From Sphaerulina vaccinii (lineage: Eukaryota > Ascomycota > Dothideomycetes > Mycosphaerellales > Mycosphaerellaceae): a DNA stretch of 64,000 nucleotides. Of the stretch, positions 23,283 to 33,639 are shown in pieces. Made by a program: the position numbers and the translations under genes. The first letter of the stretch is position 1. Every line of letters begins with the position of its first letter. Location of the stretch: assembly GCA_022570795.1 (NCBI GenBank), contig JAKUDP010000003.1, positions 2,356,001 through 2,420,000 of the forward strand, given 5' to 3'. The notes beneath the pieces were generated by a model that made no database searches, had not been told where the DNA came from, and was given only the letters and a program-made list of their open reading frames with translations.

Positions 23283-23903
23283 TCATCGACTCCACATAAG
23301 TAGCTTCGAAGGTATCACTGACAGCTCAGTGCCAGCTATCATATTCGTTGCCTGCGCAATCCGTAAGATCGCACTAGGATCCAAGAACAGGTTGTCATCA
23401 TGCTCGCGTATGTCGTCTACAACAGTCGATAGCTGCACGGCTAGGTTGTGGTGAAAATGGTCTCTATCTTTCAGGCGTTGTGCTCTCACTCGAAGCATGT
23501 AATCTTCGCCTACGACTCTGCATTGAGGGTACACTATGCTCGGGACCACTGTGTTAAATCTCTTGGCTGCTCGTTATGGGAAAGCAGTTATTTCGAGGTG
23601 TACCGTGAAGTACTGTCGTGGCCAAGCGAAGACGAAGCGTCGAAACCGCCTGTTCCCAACTTTGGCGATTATGCCTGGGAATACGGTTTCTGAGTTCTGG
23701 GGAGAAGTGATGATGACGAGTTCTGTGTGGTTCTGATATGCTTCAAGGGCCTCCCGGCGTATAAGTCTCGAGACCAGGGTAATCGGTGGCATGATTAGGG
23801 GATCGAAGACTGCGCGTGCATTTAGCTGAGTTTGATCATTGTTAGAGAGGTGTCTGAAGATCTCAAGACGCAGCTCAGTGGGTATGTCCTCGAGAGTTGG
23901 CAT
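23283..23903 (-). pseudogene. F-box-like protein, split by one in-frame TAA
   Basis: From ATG 23903 the frame encodes 109 residues starting MPTLEDIPTELRLEIFRHL, an F-box-like N-terminus of the type expanded in dothideomycetes (Skp1-binding adaptors of SCF ligases). It then meets TAA at 23576-23574. Exactly the same frame continues for about 97 more codons to 23283 with unchanged composition (RAAKRFNTVVPSIVYP, LKDRDHFHHNLAVQL and so on). No intron with acceptable length and phase removes the stop; the nearest candidate would be 37 nt. A single nonsense mutation in a 206-residue protein is the simplest reading, so it is probably a recent pseudogene. A truncated 109-residue product cannot be excluded. 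Confidence 0.55.
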
Positions 23904-24916
23904 TGCTCCCCGGTGTCTCGACGCTCGCAACGCTCAGTAGTATGGGTATGCTCTTGCGGCTCTGCTCTCGTTGCTGACCAGACTGGCCTAGTAGCCTTCG
24001 TCCCTGTTTTCCGAGGCTCTCCATTGTCAGCATGTTCTGCGATGTAATCACTGTGAACTACAGAACTCGAGTTTCATGATGCAGATCGATGTACATCTTC
24101 ACAACAGGATATGCCAACAAACACTGCATTCACCGCATTCAGTCAGTCGTCCTTTGTCGACTACAGATCAAGCCGGTCCTCCTTGCAAGCGCAAACAGCT
24201 TCGCATATCGCAGACCAACATACGAAGCTGTAGGCCATACAACGTTGTTATCTGCGCCACAGATGAACTTCGTTCTTCGTTCATCTGCCCATGGCTCCGC
24301 GAAAAGCTACCATACAGCCTAAGCGTGAGTACGAGCGTTGTTCAGAGTCTCCAGCAGACTGGGACAGTCCGGTTTGAAGTACTCCTGCCGGAGCATTGTC
24401 CCAAAGAGATGGCAATTTAGTAGTGGAATGCAAGCCAAGCCGCAATCTACTTATGTTTCATTCGTCGGCTTTGCGGGATGCATGATCCGGAGCAGAGCAA
24501 AGTTGCATCATTCGTATGGAGGGGCAAGAGTAATCTCATCGGGAAGACTGTATGGTTATATGAGTTGTTATGCTTGCGATTTATTTGTTGAGAGTGCTGG
24601 AAGAATTGTTGTTTCAACTTACAAGAAGCGGACAAGAGTTGGAGAGGACGAAGCCGTTCGGGCAGTGCCGCGGGCCGTTGAAGCTTATTAGGTGAATGTG
24701 CAGACATCAGGTCGTCATATCATGTCCTCGGACCGTGTTGATGAGAAGATCTAGAAGGCTTCGAACACGAGGTGGCTGCGGTATATCCCTTGTTGTACAT
24801 ATGCATATAATCACTATCTTACACTTCAAACGTCGGACCACATCGGCACCAGAAGCAAATAATTGGTACTGTTCATGCATGCTACTCGGTAGCAGAACTC
24901 TAACATGTACCTGCAG
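23904..24916. other. Intergenic between two minus-strand F-box-like genes
   Basis: About 1 kb with only short frames and no domain that I recognise. Confidence 0.45.
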
Positions 24917-25864
24917 CTACCAGTATCCCAGCCAACGCAAAGCAGATGCATGGTCGTCTGCGAGCATGATGAAGTCCACGAGATCGCCAACGCTCTCGAA
25001 TGCTCCCCGTACTGTCAAGATGTGATCGAGCCAATCTGCTAAGCTCCTTGAAAGTGTTCGACAGAACTCTGCTGTGCCATTGATCAACCAGAACTCGTTG
25101 GGAGGTAAGGCTGTTGAGAGAGCGACGCCTTTGATCTCCAGATCATAGCTAGTTGTGAGGTGTGTGCTAGTTGTTGGGTTACTCGTTCCGAGCTGTAAGA
25201 GTGGTGTGTATAGCTGCTGCATACCGTTGCGTCGTTTGGTGGACTTGATATGCTGTAAGAATATCGCAAGGTGCTGATGGTAGGTATAGATCTTTACAGC
25301 GTCGTCTTCGGCTTGCGTTCGATGTGGTCTAGATCTTTGCGATTGAAGGTCCAAAGTGATGTCTGCATAGTTGTTCCATCGCATTTCGAAGTGCTGTACG
25401 AGCTTCGCATTGGTAGACCCAATGTCGTTGAGCCAGCCGATGAGGTGTGTGGGCCTGCTGCCTTCGAACATATCGAAGTGAACCTGGACACTGCTGTAGT
25501 AGACTGGGATAGCTTCTTCCTGCAACTCGTGGCATGTTCTGACGATTGCTGGCAGATGTTCTTGTTGGTAGAGAGGCAACTGAAAGTCCGGTACCTGATC
25601 GCAAGGACTGATATAGACCCATTCGTCTGCGAACAGGTACGAGTAGATGGTCATGCGGACCTCTGTCGGGAGACCAAGGAGAGTGGCTGGTGAAGGCATT
25701 GTAGGTGATCGTGCTGGTGTGTATGGTCGATGAGCAGCTTCTTCTTGTATAGTAGAGGACCCCGAGCTGTACTGATCGAAATCTCCTGGATCGTTGGCGA
25801 CAGGGAACTTTGTATGAATTGTCTTCAGGAGTTGACAACGCATTGCAGACAGCGGCAGTGACAT
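24917..25864 (-). CDS. F-box/2EXR-like domain protein, function unknown
   Basis: A single-exon gene of 315 residues. After a variable 60-residue head comes ATLLGLPTEVRMTIYSYLF followed by VYISPCDQ and then a conserved-looking ICH-like turn (LPAIVRTCHELQEEAIPVYYS), the pattern of the large fungal F-box/2EXR-like family. The remaining part is predicted to be mixed helix and strand without catalytic motifs. Some family members are substrate receptors of ubiquitin ligases, but most are unstudied. The neighbouring 23283-23903 pseudogene is of the same general type and strand, so this is a small local group. An internal ATG at the PSPATLLGLP segment could be the true start. Confidence 0.65.
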   Translation of the reverse strand: MSLPLSAMRCQLLKTIHTKFPVANDPGDFDQYSSGSSTIQEEAAHRPYTPARSPTMPSPATLLGLPTEVRMTIYSYLFADEWVYISPCDQVPDFQLPLYQQEHLPAIVRTCHELQEEAIPVYYSSVQVHFDMFEGSRPTHLIGWLNDIGSTNAKLVQHFEMRWNNYADITLDLQSQRSRPHRTQAEDDAVKIYTYHQHLAIFLQHIKSTKRRNGMQQLYTPLLQLGTSNPTTSTHLTTSYDLEIKGVALSTALPPNEFWLINGTAEFCRTLSRSLADWLDHILTVRGAFESVGDLVDFIMLADDHASALRWLGYW

Positions 25865-27484
25865 CCCGAGTTAGAGTTCATTCAGCAACAGCAGTCCTAT
25901 GGAGACTCCATGCAACACAAGTCTGGAATGCTGCAGAGGAGGCACTATGTAATGCCATCTTGGGAAAGATCGCCGCACATCTCGTTGGATCCTATTCGTT
26001 CTAAGATCTATTGCGCGGCACACTTAGGTGACTGACGGTAAGTGGGTTTACGTAGACTCTGAAACAAGCCAAGATAAGTAAGAGCCATGTCCGCATCCGC
26101 TTGCAGATGTCGCGTTTCGAGGGCTTCGGAGGGAATACCGAGCCATTCTTATGGGTCGCAAGAGCACCACGCGAAGTCAGCATAGGCGGACTGTGGAGAG
26201 ATAATATCCTCGTGTCTCTCTCAACAGTGTACACTTGTTCTGCCCTGCAGTAGTCTGGAGGCCATGTGTTGACAAACGGCCATCGATCGGTTTGGTTCGA
26301 TTGCATATCGTTGCAGGGACGGCCGCAGCTGAGGAGATACATTCATTCTTCGTACATTATCGTTGTCCATTGACCATGGCTACATCGTTGCCACTGTAAT
26401 AGCATCGCTATGCCGTGTCCGATAGAAAGGATCACTTCTTCGCCACCACAATAGCGATGCTATGCCGTGTCCGATAACGGTACGATAATCAGTAATCGCG
26501 CCAAGTCCTGGGCCGTGTATGCCAACTATGGACATCGCGCGGCGCAAACAAGAGACGCTGGGAGTGTCTATCTCTTTCATCGGAATAGTAGAAGTTGTCC
26601 GATCATGTTGGCAAAGCCGGAGAATTGTTGGAGGTTGAATCTCTCCGGAGCCTGGGCCCGCGATACCCGGTGGGGAAACATGCAGGACAGTGGATACGTC
26701 TTATGCAGGTCTGAAGATATAGTAACGAGCTTCTAGACTCCAGATGGACTCATCTTCAGGTATCAGCTGCTCAAAGACTCGATAGTGCCGCAGCGTTGTT
26801 TGTTGATCCTCAGCTTGATTGATCATCGTTTCGAGTCTGTGAGCTGCATTGGCATAGCAGCCAGATTCTGACAGCGACAGCCAACTGAAGAAAACTTCAG
26901 CTCAGTGACAATTGAGATGTCCCGGGAGGGAGGAAAGACTGCTGCCGGCATTGCAAGACTGTCTGCATCATGCAGGTACACACCTACCTTTATTAAACTT
27001 GCTCGCGTTGTCCAAAACCAGTCGCCGACATGCAGGCCAGCCGGTAGCTAGCTCGCATGTTTCGCATTGCGATCCTCGTGGCAGGCAGTTGAAAGTCACA
27101 GACTCGTTCTGCACGATGCATCCCATAGTGTCACTATCTTCAGAGCTGCGATAGCTTCGTGACCGTTCGTGGGCGGAGATGAAAATGAATTGTCCACGTC
27201 GATAACACGATGATCTGAGTCTTCCAGCTTACTGTTTGTGTCCCTCAGACGTGGTCAGCCAGAAAAGTCCTCATTCCGGAACCGAGAGTCGCACAGTATC
27301 TGCTCCGCGGAGACACACGAACAACAAGTAGGAGCTGGTGTATGCAAGCCGCGTAGAAGCGGTGCTGAGAGTGACAATTCGCTATCATTTCCTCGCTGTT
27401 CCTTGAGCGAGTGCTATACAGTATATGCTACAATCCATCGCTATGCAATATGCAAACAATGCGGACATACCAACGTTCCGCAAT
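25865..27484. other. Gene-poor stretch
   Basis: 1.6 kb with no recognised gene. It holds the pair of 27-bp repeats at 26398-26476. The remaining open frames are short, overlap on both strands and have no motifs. Confidence 0.5.
26398..26476. repeat. Pair of 27-bp direct repeats with a reversed core
   Basis: 26398-26424 and 26450-26476 share the right part TATGCCGTGTCCGATA exactly. The left 13 bases (ATAGCATCGCTAT versus ATAGCGATGCTAT) are reverse complements of each other, so the second copy is a direct repeat carrying an inverted core. The spacing is 52 bp. Confidence 0.75.
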
Positions 27485-30170
27485 TCAACCACCCTTTCTG
27501 ACCTCCTCGACATGGGACGTAGCTCCTCCTACACCGAGATCCCGACTCTCGCCCATACCACTCATATCGATGTCCTCGCTGGTGTCCATAGCAGGCAGGT
27601 GGTTCGTAGAAGTTCCGGGGGCTGGAATCAGACTTGGCATACCTTTCTTCTCCTCCATTTCTCTATCTCCACTCCCGTCCAGGTAGTCGACCTGTGTTGA
27701 ACTGCTTGGCTCAAGGTCGTCGAGATGAATGTCGACAGTGGCTGGGTCGTTGATAGTGTCTGGGTCGACACCGTCCATGTAGCTGATGTTGTCGGGCATG
27801 GAGTTCAAATAAGTTTGCATTTGGTCGTCCGAATGGTTCTCCATGATATTAATGTGATTGCCACGCTCATAGTCGTTGCCATTGTGTTGAGCCACCATGC
27901 TGGAGTTGCTGTCGTTGTCGTCATCTCGTTCGCGAGATTCTACAGAAGGACGAACGCCATCCCATTGTTGATCAGAGGCCTGAGGCTGATAAGGTGGTGG
28001 CGGATTACGCTTGGTCGCCTCAATGGTAGCCTGAAACTCCTCGTTGTCTCTTCGAATGAACTCTTTGAGTGGGAGAGGAAGTTCGGTAGGGTCGACATCG
28101 TCCAAAGCATCGTCGCTGGCATAGACGAGCAATGCAGAATTATGTTCCAGCTCAACTGCACGAATGACATCAAAGTCGTCTGCCTTGGTGCGAGTGATCT
28201 TGGCAGTCTGGCCAGACACTTCGTAGTCAATGCGCCACCACTGGAAGCCAACCGGCGTGGTATTCTCTTCATCCTGAACGGATGGCACAACATCCTTCAT
28301 CTCCTCGTTATGCTCAGTGGCCTGGGCTCCGTCTTCTTCAGAAGCTTTCGGCCGCAGGACGTAAGTGATATTAGGTTTTGTTGCCACGCCTCGAAGTGTG
28401 TATCGGTACTGTGACTCCTGTCCCTCAAGAGATGGAATCGTGTTCTTGCTCGAGTCGCAGATAACTTTCTTAGCTTTCGCCTTCTCTTCAGCCAGTATCT
28501 TCAGCTTGGCATCAATGCTAGCCATGACTGTTTCGAGTTGCTTGGCAACGTCTTGGTAGTGAGGAGGCTGATCGGCCGATAGCGATACACTGTTCGTTTT
28601 GTCGGTCTGGTCCACTACTTTGCGATTCTGGCCCGAGAAGTGACCATGAGTGTGCTTGAGCAACTGTTGCGAGTCGAGCTGCTTTCCATCTTTCGACCAG
28701 TACTTCAGCTTGTTCTCCACATCAGTAATCTTCTTGATCCGTGACTTGTACTGAACAAGCTTTTCCCGTAGACCTCTTGTCGCAGGCACGTTCTCCTCGA
28801 GGTACTTATCCATAACGAGTGTCGAAGGGACTATGACGTTGAGGTGCGAAGCTGACTTGTCTTCTTGGTCGATCCTCATGACCAAGATGTTAGCGGGTCG
28901 CTCCAAGCAGAATTGTGTCGGATCAGCTTCATCAGCGTCTGTGTTCCAGACAAGTTTGTCCAGACATGCGAAGAGATCTGGCTTCGACTCTTCAGGAACA
29001 GTGTCTGAACAGCTGCTCTTCATTTCCAGCACAGTTGTCTTATCCCTGTTATCGTCTCCAATCTGACGAACGCCTGTCATGAAGAGCCCGGCAATCTGGT
29101 CGGCTTGCTCGCCACCCTCAGCCTCAGCCATGGCCGCGAAGGTGAACAAGAAGTTCTCTAGTGGGCTTGCTCTGCTCGTGACGAACTTGCGCTCTCTCAT
29201 GGCCTTCGTCTCTGTCAAGCCTCCAATGCTCGCGTAGACTCTTGCGCTCGACTCGAAAAAGGCTGTCAATCGTTGCAGCTCGGCAACAAACTCGTCGAAT
29301 GTATCAGTGTCCTGATCTACAGCGCCGCCGGCCTCTGTATCAACGATTCTTGGCTTCGCAATAGATGCCCCTTTCCACCACTCGGCCTCGTATCCATAGT
29401 CTGCCAAAGGCTTACCAGCCACCAAGAAAGCCTCCCTGGCCACGGGTATGCTGTTGCAGATGGTGATCAGATTTGATGTATAGTCTCCGTCCAGAGTGTG
29501 CTTCAGAAATCGAGGCGCGGTATCGACTCCACGCTGGAATCTGTCCTCAATTGACACATCGGGTATCAGCTCGCTGCTGTTATGCAGAACCATGCCCCAC
29601 TGTCCCTCCCTGTGCTGTTGCTCCGTTTCTGGACCAATCTTCCTGAACTCTGCACCGCCATTACTGATTGTCCCTGTCTCTTGCTGCTGCGTCCAGCCGC
29701 CAAAAGGCTCACTATCATCTTGTTGTGTTGACATTGCAAGAGCTTGCGCCAGATCACGATCTTCCTGCTCATTGTTCGTTGGCTGACTGTCCTTTAAGCT
29801 TGGTGCAGGTGAGTTGCCGCGTGTTGGCGCAGTTGAGTTTGCTCCCAGTGGATGAAGATTCGCATTTCCATCACGATCGGTATTGAAGAGGCTCGGATCC
29901 CATGAAATCCCCTTCTCGAGCTCAGTAATGCTCTCATTATCGAATATGGCAGCAACCGCCGCATTGACGTCGCATCGTTTGACCTAGAGATGGGATGACC
30001 TATTAGCATGAACATCTCAGCATATGTCCTATGACCTGCGCCCTCGCAAGTCTAGTTATTCAGAGGCCACTCACTTTGAGAAATCTCCTCGCAATCGATG
30101 CCTCGATTCCGACATCCACAACCTGTTGGACCTGCTCATCGGTGGGCTCGACAGACATCGTGGCAGCCAT
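27485..30170 (-). CDS. UBA-UIM protein with a USP-like, apparently inactive, peptidase domain
   Basis: Exon 1 30170-30075, intron 30074-29984 (GTGAGT to CTAG, phase 0), exon 2 29983-27485, 864 residues; an in-frame ATG at 30368 would add 66 basic residues. An N-terminal UBA-like domain (about 5-50: PTDEQVQQVVDVG to VNAAVAAIFDN) is followed by a ubiquitin-interacting motif near 102-120 (EDRDLAQALAMS). This order resembles USP25/USP28. Next is a region in the position of a USP domain: PRFLKHTLDGDYTSNLITIC, where the Cys box G-N-T-C-Y is not preserved, and later YRYTLRGVA, then WWRIDYE and SALLVYAS, which align with the USP C-terminal lobe but lack G-H-Y. I infer a pseudo-deubiquitinase or ubiquitin scaffold. 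The C-terminus is acidic and disordered. Confidence 0.75.
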
Positions 30171-31010
30171 CTGGTTCCTTGGTCGTAGAGCCTGTGGCTG
30201 ATGATTCGGCGGGACAAACGACATGGCCCCACGTCGTTCAGAAGGAGGGCAAGGCTGCCCCAGAGGTCCCTTGAGCAGCTCAGGATCGATGGGAGCAAAA
30301 TCGAAGATACGGCGTCGAGCCTTCTTCCTGCCGTATTGATTTTCTGGCGACTTTCGTTTGGGAAACATCGCGCCTGGAGCTTCACAAGCGTCGCGGCAAG
30401 CTTCCGCGTCAATCGACACGACGTCAGAGTCTATTTCGGGTGCGTATATGGCTGCTGGCGACGATGAGGTTGTTTTCTTGTCTGTCAGGAAAGAACAGCA
30501 AGTTCTGAGCAACACAAACAGCTGTGACTCAATTTCTGTCTGTGATTTGGCCCGTTGTCATGTTGATGGGAAGGCATATGAAAATGACAGGGATCTTTGC
30601 TTCACTTGAGCCTCTTGAGGAAGTCGCGAGCTCCCACCATTCGCATTTATATCAGATTGAAGTTTCACCACCAAAGCGAGATCAAGCATCTGTTCAATAC
30701 CAATGAATTGTGTAATTACTGATAGACTGAGGGCGATCGCCATTGCTGTGGCAGCCACATATCTCTGCTGTAGGTATGCACGCGATGAGCGATTTCGTGC
30801 CTCCAGCACATCATGCCAAATATCAGACACCCGCCTCTCGCTCTATGCGATGCGTAAGTAACCACGCCGTAACACCTCGCTGAAAGTTCTGCCCAAAAAT
30901 GCAAATCATATCTCTTCTGAGAATTGCGCCGTGCTAATATCTGGAGCACGAGCACTGAACCAGTAGACGGCGCAGAGGCGTATCGTAAGTCGAAGCCTGG
31001 TGAAATAGGA
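30171..31010. other. Upstream region of the UBA-UIM gene, 3' flank of CDC34
   Basis: The minus frame stays open from 30170 to about 30515 and contains PKRKS and RKKARRR clusters, so the coding region may begin further right (ATG 30368). Beyond that I see nothing. Confidence 0.4.
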
Positions 31011-31664
31011 CTACTCTTCATCTTCCTCCTCGTCCGTACCCTCGTTCTCGTCGAACATCTCCTCGTCATCGTCGCTGTCGAAGTCGTCCTCGACCTCACT
31101 GTCACTCCAGCTCATGTCCTTCTCCACTTCCTCCTTCTTGAACGCAGTCTCGTGAGTGGGCATAACGAAGCCCTCTGGGATATCTTGCTTGCTGTTCTCT
31201 CTATCCTCGGCGACACGCTTTCTGTAACCTTCGGGATCGGACCTCAACTGCACACCGGCATCCACATTAGCGGGTGAGCTGCACTCTGCATCGTCCAGCA
31301 GCGAGAGGACTGAGATCAGGACGCTCTCCACACGCTGTACTGGGTTCCAGCGCTCACCCGCAGCTTCCCCGCTCATAAGGTCTTCGCCGGGAGCATGCAG
31401 GATGGAAATGCAGAGACGCCCGTCGGTGTAGACATTCGGGTGCCACAGTGGCCGAGTAAAGGCGAATGTGGGTGGCTCATACGGGTAGTTCTTTGGGAAG
31501 GTCATCTTCGCCTTGTAGTAGCCGCCATAGTAGATCGAGTCAGGGTTCAGAACGATGAGCGCCACCGACCACTCGTAGATGTTGTCATTGATGAGGGAGA
31601 TCTCGGTCCAGGTCTCCTTGCTGAGACTCTTGTACTCGGTCATGAGAGCCCGTTCTGCCGCCAT
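31011..31664 (-). CDS. CDC34: Ubiquitin-conjugating enzyme E2, Cdc34 type (SCF partner)
   Basis: Single exon, 217 residues from ATG 31664; the start MAAERALMTEYKSLSKE matches the family N-terminus. The UBC fold includes VLNPDSIYYGGYYKAKM, FPKNYPYEPPTF and RPLWHPNVY, with catalytic Cys85 in DGRLCISILH. The Cdc34-specific insertion follows the Cys (HAPGEDLMSGEAAGERW), then RVESVLISVLSLLDDAECSSPANVD. A long acidic tail (EVEDDFDSDDDEEMFDENEG and further) is the SCF/Cul1-binding extension. It transfers ubiquitin to SCF substrates such as CDK inhibitors at G1/S. It was divergent from VPS45 before an 11.7-kb retroelement entered the shared promoter. Confidence 0.95.
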   Translation of the reverse strand: MAAERALMTEYKSLSKETWTEISLINDNIYEWSVALIVLNPDSIYYGGYYKAKMTFPKNYPYEPPTFAFTRPLWHPNVYTDGRLCISILHAPGEDLMSGEAAGERWNPVQRVESVLISVLSLLDDAECSSPANVDAGVQLRSDPEGYRKRVAEDRENSKQDIPEGFVMPTHETAFKKEEVEKDMSWSDSEVEDDFDSDDDEEMFDENEGTDEEEDEE

Positions 31665-32127
31665 GTTGGGTGACTGTGTGGTTGTGAGGTGCTGGTTTGT
31701 GGTTGCTGTCGTGTGGTCGTAGAGCGTCGCCGGATCTGGCGGGGACAATGCGCTTGTGCTGTGCTGTCGCTGGGTGGGAAGTTCACGATGGTGATGGTGG
31801 ACGTGTGGTTGGCAGTAGAAGAGTGTTGTCCAGGGAGGAGAAGAAGTTTGAGTAAATAACGGAAAGCGATTACCAGGATCTGTGGTCGAAGACCCGTGGT
31901 TGTGGTGTTGTGCCGGAAGCGGTGGTTGTGAGTTGCAAGAGCCTAGATCGTGATTGTCTTACTTCCTCAATATCGACTGACTTGGTGTATTGTGAGCTTT
32001 TAGAAGGCTGGTGAATGGTCTAAAGTGTCATTCACTGGCCATCACTGTCGACATCACGGTGAGGGACTTCGTGACTCGGTCACAGGCGTCGCGATCGCGG
32101 CTCTGTAGATCCCTGTGCGTCCCGAGT
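31665..32127. promoter_or_regulatory. Promoter of CDC34, left part of the split CDC34/VPS45 divergent promoter
   Basis: Normal base composition up to the retroelement boundary at 32128. The right part of the old promoter is 43804-43980. Without the element the two start codons would lie about 635 bp apart. Confidence 0.6.
32123..32127. repeat. Left target-site duplication (CGAGT) of the outer retroelement
   Basis: CGAGT directly precedes the 5' LTR; the identical CGAGT at 43804-43808 directly follows the 3' LTR. A 5-bp duplication is standard for Ty1/copia integration. Confidence 0.9.
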
Positions 32128-32350
32128 TGTTGCGCGGATAGCCGAAAACACCGAATATAAGCCAAGAATACGAGAAACTAGCCCTCTAGGCTTGTGCAGA
32201 GATTTCTCAGATCTTGGCGAGCAATTTAGTATATAGAACGCACTATAGATTGCTTAGAACAATTAGTTATTAACTCCTATACAATCTAATCTATATATTC
32301 TAATATTTATAAAATTGCTAAGTAATTATATAACTAACTACCTCGCATTA
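32128..32350 (+). repeat. 5' LTR of the outer copia element
   Basis: Begins TGTTGCGCGG and ends in CATTA, where the paired LTR ends in CATCA. The first 110 bp keep C and G, whereas the last 90 bp are converted to T and A. The 3' LTR shows the opposite pattern. Confidence 0.95.
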
Positions 32351-32363
32351 GTTATAAGCCTAG
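32351..32363 (+). other. Primer-binding site, initiator tRNA-Met (half-tRNA type)
   Basis: GTTATAAGCCTAG starts directly after the 5' LTR. Allowing for RIP G-to-A changes, it is complementary to the anticodon-arm segment GGGCTCATAAC of initiator tRNA-Met. Copia and Ty5 prime from a tRNA cut in the anticodon loop. Confidence 0.65.
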
Positions 32364-33639
32364 AATATATATAATCTAACTCTAATTCTTTACTTTTAGA
32401 ATTATAAAATAACTCGAAAACTAACTACTAACCTCTCTATAACTATATCGACACTTTAGATAGTAGGCGCTATACCTATAAAGAAGGTATACTATAAGAT
32501 AGAGGATTAGAACAATTAGAATAACTAAATAAAGCAATCTATAATAGCTCTATAGATTTAGTAATATATCAACTCTAATAGCGCTAATATATAACTAGAG
32601 CCTATAAAAAACTCTAAGTACCTAATAGTTATAGAAGATAAGTCTAAGATAATATAAGAATAGAGGTTTATTATAGATATAAAATATAAGATAGTAGTAT
32701 ATAAATAAGCTAACTTTAATAAATTTAATAATATATATATATATACTTTACTTAGTACTTCGACAATTTAGCTAATAATACCTATAAGATAAGACTTATA
32801 GATAAGGCAATATTGCGCAATAAGTATATACTATTTGTAGAGATATATAAACCTATAGAATACTATAGTAAGAAAATATACTTAGTAAGATTATATATAC
32901 TAGAACTTAGTTAAAAAGGCTATATATCTAGTAAGAACTAGGCTAATATATAGCTATTACTTGAACTATATATATAGGTAGTTAAATATAGTAATACTAA
33001 TAAACTACTATCTAAGTTTATTAGTACTATTGCTAAAAGTAACTACTCTACTATAACTACTATATATAGTAAGATCTATAGTAATAATAGCTCTACTACT
33101 TAGTTATTAACTAAGGTAGTAAGCTACTAGATTAATATAAATTGCAAGCTACCGAGCCTATATTTATATAGCGCAAATACTATATTTAGTAACTTTAACT
33201 TAGAGGATAATACTAACTCGAATACGCCTCCTCTACTACCTCTAAGTAGTATATATAATATAAGAAGTAAGGGGTATATATACCTTACTAGCAAACCTAA
33301 AGTAGACAACTATATAACGCTAGCTATATATACTATTACTAATCTAAAGAAATAGCCTATAGCTAAGAATTATAACTCTAAGTTTAAGAAATATCTTAAA
33401 AACTACTTTACTAAGCTTAAGGAAGATAGCAACCTTCTTACTAATATAAAAAAAAAGTTCTCTAATAATACTAAGTATAATAAGTTCTTAGCTAGTAATA
33501 CTAGTATACTAAGTACTACGTCGATACCGAAGCTAGTAATAGATATACCTTATAATAATAGCTAAGATAGTAGTTATAGTTATACTATACTTATTTATAT
33601 AGTATACTATATAGAATATATACCTATAGATACTACTAA

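Noticed and set aside
24076..24420. 114-codon plus-strand frame between F-box-like genes
   Set aside because: Cys/Ser/Arg-rich without pattern, overlapped by another plus frame, no domain; not supported.
33127..33309. 60-codon minus-strand frame inside the outer element
   Set aside because: The only surviving longer frame in very AT-rich RIP DNA, without copia motifs and on the wrong strand; chance.
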